Shown: positions 1-12,363 of the stretch, piece after piece
Layout of the letters: each line of letters starts with the position of its first letter
Position numbering within the stretch: position 1 is the first letter of the stretch
Assembly (NCBI RefSeq): GCF_000321225.1
Contig: NW_004452099.1
Coordinates: 221,971 to 285,970 of the forward strand
Length of the DNA: 64,000 nt
Direction of reading: 5' to 3'
Source: Odobenus rosmarus divergens
Taxonomy: Eukaryota; Chordata; Mammalia; Carnivora; Odobenidae
Program-made: the position numbers and the translations under genes
The notes under the pieces: generated by a model
Databases searched by the model: none
Seen by the model: the letters and a program-made list of their open reading frames with translations, nothing else
What the model was told of the DNA's origin: nothing

Positions 1-1165
1 GACAACCGACAGAATGGGAGAAGATATTTGCAAATGACATATCAGATAAAGGGCTAGTATCCAAAATCTATAAAGAACTTCCCAAACTCAACACCCAAAG
101 AACAAATAATCCAATCAAGAAATGGGCAGAAGACATGAACATTTTTCCAAAGAAGACACCCAAATGGCCAACAGACACATGAAGAAGTGCTCAACGCCGC
201 TCAGCATCAGGGAAATCCAAACCAAAACCTCAATGAGATACCACCTTACACCAGTCAGAATGGTTAAATTAACAAGTCAGGAAACAACAGATGTTGGCGA
301 GGATACAGAGAAAGGGGAATCCTCCTATACTGTTGGTGGGAATGCAATCTGGTTCTGCCCCTCTGGAAAACAGTATGGAGGTTCCTCAAAAAGTTGAAAA
401 TAGAGCTACCCTATGACCCAGCAATTGCACTACTGTGTATTTATCCCAAAGATACAAATGTAGTGATCCGAAGAGGTACATGCACCCCAATGTTTATAGC
501 AGCAATGTCCGCAATAGCCAAACTATGGAAAGAGCCAAGATGTCCATCAACAGATGAATGGCTAAAGAAGATGTTTAATATATACACAATGGAATATTAT
601 GCATCCATAAAAAAAAATCTTGCCATTTGCCATGACGTGGATGGAACTAGAGGGTACTGTGCTAATCAAAATAAGTCAATCCAAGAAAGACATGTATCAT
701 ATGATCTCACAGATATGAGGAATTCTTAATCTCAGGAAACAAACTGAGGGTTGCTGGAGTGGTGGGGGGTAGGAGGGATGGGGTGGCTGGGTGATAGACT
801 TTGGGGAGGGTATGTGCCATGGTGAGCACTGGGAATTGTGTAAGACTGATGAATCATAGACCTGTACCCCTGAAACAAATAATACATTATATGTTTAAAA
901 AAAGAAAAGATAGTAGGAAGGGAAAAATGAAGGGGGTGTATCAGAGGGGAAGACTATGGACTCTGAGAAACAAATTGAGGGTTCTAGAAGGGAGGGGGTA
1001 GAGGCATGGGTTAGCCTGGGCACTTAAAGAGGGCACTTATTGAATGGAGCCCTGGGTGTTATATGCAAACAATGAATCATGGAACACTACATCAAAATAC
1101 TACATCAAAAACTAGTAATGTAATGTATGGTGATTAACATAACATAATAAAATTTTTTAAAAAAG
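1..1165 (+). mobile_element. LINE-1, 5'-cut by window edge: ORF2 3' end and complete two-module 3' UTR
   Basis: The first ~720 bases decode as the C-terminal part of L1 ORF2 (reverse transcriptase protein of an autonomous retrotransposon), with the recognisable stretch YTMEYYASIKKN near 580-615. Stops and frame changes make it a dead copy. The 3' UTR follows as two modules: about 715-900, ending in an A-rich run, and about 905-1160, ending GATTAACATAACATAATAAA. The first module lacks a block of about 85 bases present in the copy at 48.4-49.4 kb, as does the copy at 18.2-18.9 kb. The 5' portion lies outside the window. Confidence 0.93.
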
Positions 1166-1293
1166 CACATTAATAAATGAGGCATGAGAAAACTCTGTTA
1201 AGGGTCTTCAGGGAAATTATTTCTTTTTTTCTTTTTTGTTCGCCTGGACCAGACACACAAGGCTGATAATCTCTTGTCCTCTTGTCATTTTTA

Positions 1294-1500
1294 TTTTATT
1301 TTATTTTTGGTAAGATTTTATTTATTTATTTGAGAGAGAGAATGAGATAGAGAGAGAGAGCATGAGAGGGGGGAGGGTCCGAGGGAGAAGCAGACTCACT
1401 GTTGAGCAGGGAGCCCGATGCGGGACTCGATTCCGGGACTTCAGGATCATGACCTGAGCCGAAGGCAGTTGCTTAACCAACCGAGCCACCCAGGCGCCCT
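1294..1500 (-). mobile_element. CAN SINE (tRNA-Lys-derived), full length
   Basis: On the reverse strand the head GGGCGCCTGGGTGGCTCGG is followed by the tRNA-like body with remnants of Pol III A and B boxes, a CT-rich middle and an (AAATA)n tail. A perfect 16-bp target-site duplication, CCTCTTGTCATTTTTA, sits at 1278-1293 and 1501-1516, so the ends are certain. Confidence 0.96.
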
Positions 1501-1516
1501 CCTCTTGTCATTTTTA

Positions 1517-3020
1517 GATGTAATACTAAAAATGTAGAGTTTTTCTAACATGAGGATAAACTTATCTAACAAAGTTGACAAAGAAGTAAAAGTGATAGGC
1601 TGGCTATTAAATGACTTCACTAAACCACTGCATGAATTAACCATAGACCTACCATACATTGGGACTTCTTATATGTATTACACCTTTGAGTGTAATTGTT
1701 TATGTAATTAGGAGATACATATGTGTGTGTGTGTGTGTATACATATATATATGTATATATATATGTATACACACACATATATATATATATTGCTAAGCTT
1801 AATTGAAAGCATCCTGATATAAATGTCAATAACAGAAAAGTGGGAGTTATCCTCTACACCACCTTAAGATCGTTCTCCCATTTTTTTTCCAGAGCTACAT
1901 TTTATCTATCATTTGAATGAGATATTTCCTCTTTGTCAAAATCTGTGCTACTTTAGTTTTTAAGAGAAATTTCCTGTTATTATTGAAGCACCCTCTGAAA
2001 TCCGTAGACCTACCCACTATTATAGCCTACATCCTTTTCCAAAAAAAAAAAAAAAAATCAGGTTGTTTAATATGATGAAGGGTATTATTTTTCTTTATTT
2101 TTAATATTACTAATGCTTAATATAATCCTGGAAAATATAGATACCAAGTTCATTCAATGAATGAATTATTATACAGCAAATTATATTAAACTTAATAAAG
2201 AAAGATTGATTTCTATCACTTGGCTTTAATTGTGATGGTATTAGATAAAATATACTTCTTCTATTTTACAAATACTTTTGTGGTAGCCCAAGAAAAATGT
2301 TTTAATATTTGTATCTTGTTTATGTGAGAGTGTAAACTAAATTCTTAAATAAAATCAGTATAGTAGAAAGCAAGATGAAGTAAAATAGCTTATATTTAAT
2401 TTGTTACTCTTCTACTAATTGGATATACAGTGTTCGAAAATGTACTTAAACATTAAAAACTTCAATCTCCATAAAGGTATAATGATGATAATTATACCAC
2501 ATATTGTTTTATATCAGAATAAAATGAGATAAATTATATTGAACTCCAGTGAAAATGGACAAGGCTGTAAAACCTTGTGTTATTAATAGTAAATATTCTA
2601 TTATAAAAAATCAATGTAAATTGCCAAAAACTGCTGTGCCAATAGATATTATCATTTGAAGTAGTCCAGCACATTTTAAGAAAAGTAAAAAAAAAAATGA
2701 TAATTTGTATTGACCAAAGCTAATCAAAATTTTAAAGCCATCTCTACCAATCCTGTGGGCTTCTTTCTCTTCTCCCCAAGCACAAATGAAGTATTTGATT
2801 TTATAAAGTGCTAAACTATAAAGAGGTTTTTGGTAATTTTCGGAGTTGTATTATAACGAGAACAGATCAATTTCCATCATCTTTCCCTTGGGAAGTCCTG
2901 AATCAATAATAAACTCACTTCTACAGAAAATCACAAATCATTGTTTAAAGGCTAGTTCTTCAGATAGCTCATGAATCATATATGGAATGTCATAATAAAA
3001 GCAATAAAAGTGATAGCATT
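1517..3020. other. Unique AT-rich sequence
   Basis: Apart from the microsatellite at 1721-1790 and an A-run at 2041-2057, no repeat, exon or RNA gene is recognisable. Frames are short and interrupted. Confidence 0.5.
1721..1790. repeat. (TG)n/(TA)n microsatellite with palindromic core
   Basis: A TG run passes into TA repeats and then CA repeats. Arms at about 1731-1752 and 1756-1777 are near-perfect reverse complements, so the tract can fold into a hairpin or cruciform. A second TA run follows at 1778-1790. Confidence 0.9.
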
Positions 3021-3033
3021 AAAAACATCTCTT

Positions 3034-3214
3034 TTTTTTTTAAGATTTTTATTTATTTATTTATTTGAGAGAGAGAGAATGAGAGATAGAGAGCAAGAGA
3101 GGGAGGAGGGTCAGAGGGAGAAGCAGACTCTGATGCGGGACTCGATCCCGGGACTCCAGGATCATGACCTGAGCCGAAGGCAGTCGCTTAACCAACTGAG
3201 CCACCCAGGCGCCC
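3034..3214 (-). mobile_element. CAN SINE with small internal deletion
   Basis: Reverse-strand SINE flanked by the 13-bp duplication AAAAACATCTCTT at 3021-3033 and 3215-3227. Around 3130 the usual CCCTGCTGAGCAGGGAGCC block is missing (about 20 bases) while both flanks are intact. The lost block is itself a short inverted repeat, so slippage across a hairpin is a plausible cause. Confidence 0.95.
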
Positions 3215-3227
3215 AAAAACATCTCTT

Positions 3228-5369
3228 GATAAAGTTATTACACAATGCAGTTAAAAACATATATGGGCTTTGTGAAGTATGCTCTAGAGATGTAACTGGG
3301 GGAATAGAAAAACAAGTCCTTTCGGCCTGAGAAACATTAAATGCTACATGTCATGCATCATGTTCCAGCAAGTTTCTACTGAAGAGAATATGAAAATTCC
3401 TCAACCAAGTTAGAGGCACCAGGACTACCTTTATAGCAAGTTGAAAAATTGTTTGTATAATATTTGACATATATGCATTTGAAAGTTAAAAAAGAAATTT
3501 GAAGACAGAGTAACTAAAATGTATAAAACATAGAATAAAGGAAGAAAATATAGTAAGAAACAGGAAAAATGGAAACAGACAAGTGGAATGTTGAACAGGA
3601 AGCATATGATGATAATAAAATCAAAGCATCACAAATCTTTCAAGGAAGGGAGGGAGACAATCTGTGTAGTAAAATGATAGCCCAGAAGGTTGGAGAGGAG
3701 GTTATTCCCATGCATGAGAAAATACATTAAAAAAACTAAATGTCAGTGGAGAATGTCTGTGGAAATGGAATGGAGCCATGTTAATGATGACCACTGTGTG
3801 GTTGAGAAGGTTGTACACTGCAAAGGGTCACTTGAATGAGGGTGGCTTGTCAAACAAGTGTAGGGCTGCATCACTCCTGTGGAAGGGGCCATTCTGTAAT
3901 TAGTTCTGCCCCAAAAAAAGACATAGAGAAGAGGGCCTTCTCTTCCTCCTCAACTTCTTTCTCCTCCCCCTCCTCCTCCCTCTTTTTCTTCCTCTTTCAT
4001 TTCCTTCACCTTCTTCACACAAAGGAATAGAAGAATATGCTTGATATAGACCCTCTACCTCCTCCCCTGAAAAATAGAAATAAGGTTATAAGAAAGTATG
4101 AAAAATGTTTAAAAGTCATAAAGTCTAATCGGAACTGTGAGAAAACATATTTTTTTGTGGTATGGGTCAAGGGTGGGTATAAGATTATTTAATTATTCCA
4201 GTGGATAATTAATAAAGGTAGCAGCCAGAATGGAAATTGACAAAATGCTCAAAGGACATGTTCATATATAATGAAGCTTAATTTGGTTATTACTTGTATG
4301 TGGTGATTATAGAGAAAGGGAGTGTATGTATCAAGATTTTGGGGGGGCGGGGCTATGAAATTTATTAGAGTTCACATTACATGAACTTCCCCTGTTCACT
4401 GCTGTAATATAAAGCAACATCATGAAATACATGGAAGATATAAAATTACACATTTTATTTTTCAATTTATTTTCTATTGCAATTATTAAGTTACTGAGTT
4501 TAATGTCTAACTTTATAACTTCTATGTTCTAGAGAAAAATATGTAGTGTGTGTGTGTACACATACATGTGTGCATATGCATGTTGTGTATATAGATAAAC
4601 CTACAAATACAGAACCATGGAAGATAAAATAGCATGTGATTACTGTTGTTTTTACTTACAGGATGCTTTTGAACACAGAAAATTAAAAATAAACTATGCT
4701 AAAAGAACTTTAAAGTAATAAAAAGAGAATATATAAACGAGGCATAAAGTAATTTGTAATTTTTAGAAATAAGTAAGTTAAGGTTAAGAAAAAAAACATA
4801 CTTTAAAAGTGTGGTTTATATGTTTTTAATAAATGGATACATAAGGTTTTTAACCAGAAAGACTAGAATGGTACAATTAGTAGCCAAAGGAAGGGAGAGA
4901 GAGGAACTTTGTAGGTAATGGCACATGAATAAATATCTTATGTTGAAAGAACAAAATTAAAAATAAGCCATCCACATTATTTGGGGGGTAAAACCCTTAA
5001 GATAAGCCTTAAAAAGCTGATTAAATAATTGACTATCATTTTTTCATTATTTCATTTACCAACCCCCCCAAAATAAAACAAAACAAAACAAAAAATACCC
5101 CCTTTTTCTCAGGTCCTATTGTATTTCAGGCATCTAGTAATGCTCTAGAAATATAAAAATAAGGACTTTAAAATGGCCTTCAGTAGATATAGACCAACGC
5201 TGTCACTCACACATCAGTTCATTAAGTCTCTAGTAGAGAATCCACCAAGGATATGCAACATAGAGTAGCATTCTGGGATTCAACTCAAAGTATTTGGGAC
5301 CTTAACATATATTTATTAAAATCAATATGATAAATAATGGGCATTTTTTACAAAGGTAGATGAATATTT
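3228..5369. other. Unique sequence with a pyrimidine tract
   Basis: No interspersed repeat recognised. It holds a C/T-only-like tract at 3940-4017 (asymmetric TTC/CTC runs), a short TG/CA stretch near 4545-4580, and a (CAAAA)n patch near 5078-5095. The 64-codon frame over the pyrimidine tract is low-complexity serine/phenylalanine and is not a credible gene. Confidence 0.5.
3940..4017 (+). repeat. Polypyrimidine (CTT/CTC) tract
   Basis: About 78 bases composed almost wholly of C and T on the plus strand. Such asymmetric tracts can form triplex DNA and usually arise by slippage. Confidence 0.8.
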
Positions 5370-5935
5370 ATTTATTTATTTATCTATCTATTTTTAATTT
5401 AAATTCAATTAGCCAAGGTATAGTACATCACTAGTTTTTTATATAATGTTCAATGATCCATTACTTGAGTATATCACCCAGTGCTCATCATATCATGCGT
5501 GTGCCCTCTTTAATGCCCATCACCCAGTTACCCCATCCCCCCACCCATCTCCCTTTCCACAACCCTCAGTTTGTTTCCCAGAGTCAAGAGTCTCATGGTT
5601 TGTCTCCCTCTCTGATTTCTTCCCATTTAGTTTCCCCCCCTACCCCTATTGTCCTCTGCACTATTCCTTATGTTCCCTATATGAGTAAAACTATAAGATA
5701 ATTGTGTTTCTCCGATTGACTTATTTCATTTAGCATAATACCCTCCAGTTCCATCCATGTCGATGTAAATGATAGATATTCAACCTTTCTGATGGCTGAG
5801 TAATATTCCACTGTATATATGAGCCACGTCTTTAACCATTCATCCATTGATCTTGGCTCCTTCCACATCTTGGCTCCTTCCACAGTTTGGCTATTGTGGA
5901 CATTGCTGCAATGAACACTGGGGTGCATGTGCTCC
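5370..5935 (-). mobile_element. Older LINE-1 3' end (3' UTR plus last ORF2 codons)
   Basis: The left edge is a TTTA/TCTA-rich tail, followed by the reverse complement of an L1 3' UTR (ATAACACCCAGTGCTCATC-like, AACCCTCAGTTTGTTTCCC) and then ORF2 C-terminal coding sequence near 5700-5930 (reverse-strand protein with YTVEYYSAIRK). The 3' UTR has a single module, unlike the copies at 1 and 18167. It is 5'-truncated and I see no convincing target-site duplication. Confidence 0.9.
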
Positions 5936-6227
5936 TTCTTTTCATTGTTAAATTAAGATAAATTTTAATGAAAATGGTCTTAAGAGTATAATATATATCA
6001 CGTTCATTAAAGGATTAAAAAGCAATATGTTTTTGAGATGGCCTGGCACCTTCTAACAATTTTAACCCAATTTCTACGAGTAAATGCAGTTTTAAGTATG
6101 AAATCATTACTGACAAAATCATTGCTTATAAATCATGGATTTTTAACTGAAATTTCATAAATTAGGGTTTGCCTACAATGACTTTAAAATATCCCAAGGC
6201 TATGAAATTTTATAAGGAAATACAAGA

Positions 6228-6948
6228 GTCATCAACTTACAATCATGTAACTTTTTTTTTTTTTACTTTATGATGGTGCAAAACTGATAAGCATTTAGTG
6301 GAAACTATACTTCAAATTTTGAATTTTGCTCTTTTCCCAGACTAATGACATGTAGCAGGACATTCTCATGATGCCAGGCAGTGACGGAGAGCTGCAGCTC
6401 CCAGTAAGCCACATGATCATGAGGGTAAACAACTGATACACTTATAATAATTCTGTACCCGTACAGCAGTCCATTTTTCACTTTTAGAACAATATTCAAT
6501 AAATTACATGAGATGTTCAACACTTTATGATAAAATAGGTTTCATGTTAGATAATTTTGCCCAAGTGTGGGTCAGTGTAGTTGTTCTGAGCATGTTTATT
6601 TTATTTTATCAAAGATTTTGTTTATTTATTTGACAGAGAGAGAGAGAGGAAGAGAGCACAAGCAGAGGGAGTAGCAGGCAAAGGGAGAAGCAGGCTCCCT
6701 GCTGAGCAAGGAGACCCATGTGGGACTCAATTCCAGGACCCTGGAATCATGACCTGAGCTGAAAGCAAACACTTAACCGACTGAGCCACTCAGGCATCCC
6801 TATGTGTTCTGACCATGTTTAAGGTAGGCCAGGCTAAGCTATGGTGTTTCACAGGTTAGGGGTATTAAATGCATTTTTGACTTACGACATTCTCCAATTA
6901 TGATGGGGTTATATCCTGATAAACCTGTATATAACAATTAGTATAATA
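6228..6948 (+). mobile_element. Ancient non-autonomous DNA transposon remnant, TcMar-Tigger-like
   Basis: The sequence follows an old mammalian family whose ends read GACTTACGATGG-like. Visible here are AACTTACAATCATG at the left, a body with ATTCAATAAATTACATGAGAT and GTAGGCCAGGCTAAGCTATG, and a right end with TTTTTGACTTACGACATT. The assignment to a Tigger/pogo-type mariner rests on recall of that family and the subfamily is not resolved. A SINE with its duplication splits the element at 6599-6804, so the transposon is older than the SINE. Confidence 0.62.
6599..6804 (-). mobile_element. CAN SINE inserted in a Tigger-like element
   Basis: Reverse-strand SINE with degraded head (CTGAGTGGCTCAGTCGG). 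Its target-site duplication is TGTTCTGAGCATGTTTA at 6582-6598 and the same with one change (gaG to gaC) at 6805-6821. The element carries more substitutions than most copies here and is moderately old. Confidence 0.93.
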
Positions 6949-9721
6949 ATTAATATCTGCATGAAAACCTCCCATATTTCTTCTAAGGTAATTTTGTATT
7001 TTGTACATTGTATTTCTACATTGATTTAAAACAAATATTTAATAAAATATCATCCTATTCAATTATGGTTTTCAATGATGCTAACAGAGTACAAATAAAG
7101 AAAAGGGAAAATATGCCAAAGTGTGCAAAAGTATGTCAATGTTACCAGAGCATTTACCATCTATGACTATATCTGTGCCCTTCAGCATGACCATCATGCC
7201 ATGCCTTACCAGGTGTCAACAAGCATAAAGAGATTCTGCCAGGAAATCATTTCATGACTTGTTAGTATACCTTCTCTCACAGGGGGGAGTGAAAAATTGC
7301 AACGGTGAGAATTTTCCAAATTGATGGACAAGAAAAAGTATATACCCAGCTTGTAAATATAGTGCAGGCTATACCTATCCAGAATTATCTAAGAATTCTT
7401 ATTAAAGATAATACAGTATTCATCTGTGTTTTTAAAGTGGAAAGTATGAATGTGCAATCAATTTGAGCTTATATTTTATAGCAATTAAGGTAAAATTATT
7501 CTAGTTCATCCCTGGAAAAACAAATGAATTCATTAAATATTTGAATTTGTTTCAGCTTTCTATTTCCTTGAAGATAATAATACTCAGATTCTTATGTGAT
7601 TTCTATACCATGTGTTTAAAATCAAACTATACTGAAGCAGTGAAAGCAAAAGAGATGCAAGTCTCCTTTTTGAACATTGTGCCAGAATGATATAGAAGTC
7701 TATTTGTAGTTTTGCTTATTTGCTTGTTTGCTTTTTTGTTTCAACACATTATTTATTATAAGATTAGGAACTGGGTCTATTTCAGTTATGATATTGTAAT
7801 TCTTGTTTAAGAATGGGTTGACTTATCTAAATTTCACATCAATCCCACTGGTAATTTACTTATCTCTTGTAGATTTTACCAATAACAAAAAGTCATAAAC
7901 TTGAAGTTAAAAAAAAAAAAAGTTGTACTTCTTTAAACCATTTGTAAGCACTGACAAATTTTCTTTTTGTAACATGGTAACCAAATCTTATTTTGAAAAT
8001 ATACTCTCCAAGTATAAGTTTTCTGGGATATTACTGTGCATTGATTTTAAATTGCTAACAATATGGTTTCACATTAACAATGTTTGGTTCAATTTCAAGT
8101 CACATTCAAAATCTAAGGCATTTTATTCTGCCCATGTAATGTCTGCCAACTAGAAATTTTTACTTTAATGGTGATGAATGGACAAGAACTCAATTACAAA
8201 TTCTAAATAATATCTTGTGTTATATCCAGAATAAAATGTAGTGTTTAGTATAAGGTTGAGAGTACATATTCGTGGATAACTAAATTCTCTAATATAAAAC
8301 AGAAATGTCAAAATTTAAATAAACTATATTGAACCTGTGAGAAGAACATCAGTCAGTTGTCAAGTCGAGTGATAGATATATGTTTTAGGAAAAATTTTAT
8401 TTTTCATTTCTAAAAATATTTCATTAATGATGCTTGATTTCTCATCTGTACAGATGCTTAAAACAAAAAGATATTTGGATAATCAGCATTCCTATTCAAA
8501 AAACATAAACATAAAAATATTCTAGAATTCAATCACTATTTTTAAATTTATACATCACTATTATTTTCAAAACCTCAAGTCAAAAATATTTCTGAATAAA
8601 GCGATGAAATAAAAATACCTTTATTATATTCTCCTTTTTAAAATGAATTGAACATTACAAAAATAATGTAATTAAGCCTTAAGGTATGCATGTGTTTGGA
8701 GCCAAATAAAGTAGGATCCTGGAACAACAAATATTTCTAAAGATCTCATCTCCCATGCAAAATCCTATAGAAGCTATATAGTACAACTGATGATTTCTTA
8801 CATGGAATAACATGTAAAATTATCCTTTTAAGCCATCTCAGAAGTATATTATATATTGAAATATAGGGAAAGAGTCATATTAAAATGATGAACCAGATGA
8901 ATCTGCCATAATTACAATGATCAGAAAAGCAGAATCCACTTCAGATAACACGCCCCCCACAACTTTTGGAAAGTCTGGAGGTAAAAGGAAATGAAAAACC
9001 AAACCAAAACAAAATAAACCTTTAGTCAATTACAATGAAGTGCTTAAAAGAAAGTAAACTTTAGAATTTACTAAATTATGCAGTGAAAACAATATGAATA
9101 CACAATGAGTTCAGTAATTAAAAATAGCATAGTTTCCTTTAATCACATTAGTTGGATTAATCACAAGTACAAATAACTAAATATTCAACTTGCAAAGGAG
9201 ACTATAAGGAGTTTTATGACCCCCAGAGGACCTTGATAGCTAAATAAAAAACCTATCCTTGTGATCCTTCTGAATTCAAAATGTTAAGTGAGTTGATGAT
9301 CTCACCAGATTGCATATGTGAAATTGATTTATTGTATTGATTAGGAAGCATACAGCTGCAAGGATTTACTATGTGAGAGAATTTGGGTTACTCAGAGTCC
9401 TTAAATTCCCTGGCCTCTATCTCCACTGAGCTCATTTTGCAAGAAGCAGTAGTAATGCTTCCCTTGAAAGACAAAGTTCAGTCCTTGCTTTAATAATTCA
9501 TAATTCCCTCACGTAAGGAAGCTTGTTTTCAGTGGAAAGCTGATTCTCCTCATGCTCCATTCCTCAGTATGTCTTTAGAACTCTCATTACAATCTGATAT
9601 ATGCCTGCCTCTAAGAGGGGTAAAAACACAGGAAGCTAAAAACATAAACTTTAGAAAATTACTATGTAAAAAAAACTCTAAGGATGCTAGAAAAAAGAAA
9701 GAGAATATTATAGTTTTACAC
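6949..9721. other. Unique AT-rich sequence, about 2.8 kb
   Basis: No interspersed repeat, RNA gene or plausible exon seen. A short A-run occurs at 7908-7920. The frame at 7923-8153 (76 codons) has no recognisable domain. Confidence 0.45.
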
Positions 9722-9736
9722 AGGACTAAGTTTTTT

Positions 9737-9930
9737 TTTTTTTAAGATTTTTATTTATTTATTTGAGAGAGAGAATGAGAGAGAGAGAGAGCACGAGACG
9801 GAAGAGGGTCAGAGGGAGAAGCAGACTCCCTGCTGAGCAGGGAGCCCGATGCGGGACTCGATCCTGGGACTCCAGGATCATGACCTGAGCCGAAGGCAGT
9901 CGCTCAACCAACTTAGCCACCCAGGCACCC
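9737..9930 (-). mobile_element. CAN SINE, young-looking
   Basis: Reverse-strand SINE close to the consensus of its neighbours, with T-run tail at the left. The duplication AGGACTAAGTTTTTT flanks it at 9722-9736 and 9931-9945. Confidence 0.95.
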
Positions 9931-9945
9931 AGGACTAAGTTTTTT

Positions 9946-10940
9946 TAAATGAGTGTCTTTTCTCACAAACTGGATTCAGCGGACTACATGAAACACTAGA
10001 CTATGGTTTCAATTGCTCCATTATTTACTTGGTTAGTTAACTGGAACATGGACTCGAAGACTAAGGTGAGAAAGTTAAAGAAAAAAAAAAAAAACAAGAG
10101 GAAGCAAAGACTTGGGGATATAGTCACCTGTGCCCAAACTATGTTTGAAAAGAGATCTCAGAGCTCATCAATTTTGAGGAACATATTACTAAGGAGAAGA
10201 CCAGCTTCTCTATATAGAAATTTATGGTGATAGGGTTTATGATGCTGTTGGGAGATAGTGTTATTGAAATTAGCTCCCAGATTTTAGTAGGAAAAATGAC
10301 CTAGGGCAACAGAGAGCACATAGTTGTACTAAGTGCCCAAAGTAGTAGACTCCAAAAGAGGTGGGCCTGGTCAATTAGAAAGATTAGATCAAAAGGAATC
10401 GTTAATGTTGCTTAATTGTGCACAGGGTCCCTGGATTAAAATAAATGGGCAGATCACTTGGTTTTCTTTTAATTTGTATCACTAAAATTATTCCAGCCGT
10501 GTTAACAGAAGCCTAACCTCAGACGCAAAGACTGGAGTTACAGCCTCTTACACACTTTATAGAATTGAGTTCACATATTCAGGATCCACTGAAACAAGTA
10601 AATATTTGGTATACTTGAAATTGTGTCTTAAATAACCTCATGAAAAATTCTAAGAAGTTTCATCTTGTATTTCAGATTTATATGAACACATAGTGAAAGA
10701 TTATAAAGCTAATTTACAATTTGGGTACTCATTAGAATGAAATCTGCTCTTAAACACAAAATACAATAATAAACTTGGTTCCAGAGTTTCTCCCTGATTT
10801 TTATGAACTATATAATCGAAGTTTCACCTAGGATCAGAAAGAACAACCTATCTACTTTATAGGAGTGTCAGAAAGTAGTTAAGTTTGCAACAGTTATGTT
10901 GTAATGGAGTGATAGAGTTACCAAAGAGAGTTAAAATATT
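9946..10940. other. Unique sequence
   Basis: No repeat recognised other than an A-run at 10080-10094. The open frame at 10003-10230 runs through this A-run (poly-lysine) and is not credible. Confidence 0.45.
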
Positions 10941-11153
10941 GTTGTTGTTGTTGTTTTTAAGATTTTATTTATTTACTTGACAGAGGTAGAGAGAGAGAGC
11001 ACAAGCAGATGGAGTGGCAGGCAGAGGGAGAGGGAGAAGAAGGCTTCCCGCTGAGCAAGGAGCCTGACGCAGCAGCACTCCATCCCAGGACACTGGGATC
11101 ATGACCTGAGCTGAAGGCAGCCACTTTAACTGACTGAGCCACCCAGGCACCCC
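10941..11153 (-). mobile_element. CAN SINE
   Basis: Reverse-strand SINE; the T-rich tail has become a (GTT)n patch at 10941-10956. Body and head are diverged but complete (GGGGTGCCTGGGTGGCTCAG on the reverse strand). AATATTG on both sides is a short remnant of the target-site duplication. Confidence 0.92.
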
Positions 11154-12345
11154 ATAATATTGTTTTTTTAATGCAAATCAAAATGAAAGTGAACTAAAAA
11201 GTTCTAGAAAAGAAAAATAGTCTTAGCCAAAAAAGCTCTTCTAACAATCTTCCTCTTTACTCTCAGAACAAGAGAGGAGTGGAAGACAGGAATATTGAAA
11301 GGCAGGTTCTATTTACATGTAACATATTCATAGGAAATTCTTGTGTCAATAGAGAACAGCACAGCCGATGGTAATCTTAAATTGCGTTGCTTATGGAAGT
11401 GCTTTTCATTCAAAGGGTGATAAAATATTAGTAATTAGTAACAGTTTATTTGATATTTCATCCCACCATATATTTTTGAATGGAATTATTGAAGTAGATT
11501 ACAATGGAATAGAATAAATTCAATAGAATCACTATGGTACATTTGATATTTTAAATCTTCATTGGGATATCAGAAATAAACTCTCTTATTGTGACTGTGA
11601 AAAAAATAAGTTTTCTCCCCTAAGTTATGAAAGCAATTCCTATTGTATGTCAAAAAATAATTTAGAATTTTTGAATTTAAAGTATTACCCTGCATATGTT
11701 AATTTAGTTTCAGAACTAAATAGTGACAACTAATCAATAAAAAATAAATGAATATTGATGTTGTAAGAATTTTCAATACTTCAAGCTAGACCTTGCATGT
11801 CAGGAATCAATATGGTGATATGGAAAATGTAAGGCTAATATCTTGTCCTTTGAATTCTTATTGTGATGAATAGTTGTTAAGTATTTATCCCTTGATGATT
11901 TACTTCCTTGATTAGTTTGCAAAACTTATTCCACTTTAAAAATGAGCAAACTGAAATTATTGATTTCCTTTACATTGGATTATACAGACATTCACTAATG
12001 CTGGGGGGAAAAGAAGAAAAGAAAAAGATCATCTAGAAAAAAAAAAGAAGGAAGCTGGATGCTCAGTTTATTGTTTCATAAATTTTGAGGTATAGGATAA
12101 AAGAAGAGGGGAAGAATATGTTAGCTGCCTTTCTTTAAAATGCTCAAATACTTGCTATTTAACATCTTTTACCATGTTTTCTGGTTTAATCATACATTTG
12201 TAAATATATAACTTTCTTTTATGCCCTGGCCAACTTTCATCTTTTCCCAATCTTACACATTATTATATGCAACATTTCTGTCTTTAAAGTATTTAAAATT
12301 ATAGAAAGAGATTCAAGGGAGACATTTTGTAGATTATTATATATA
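11154..12345. other. Unique AT-rich sequence
   Basis: No recognisable element. A purine-rich patch lies at about 12003-12050 (GGGGAAAAGAAG and similar). Confidence 0.45.
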
Positions 12346-12363
12346 ATACTTAGAAATATCCTT

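Noticed and set aside
3940..4017. Polypyrimidine stretch as a possible splice acceptor
   Set aside because: No coding exon follows, and the tract is far longer and purer than a typical acceptor.
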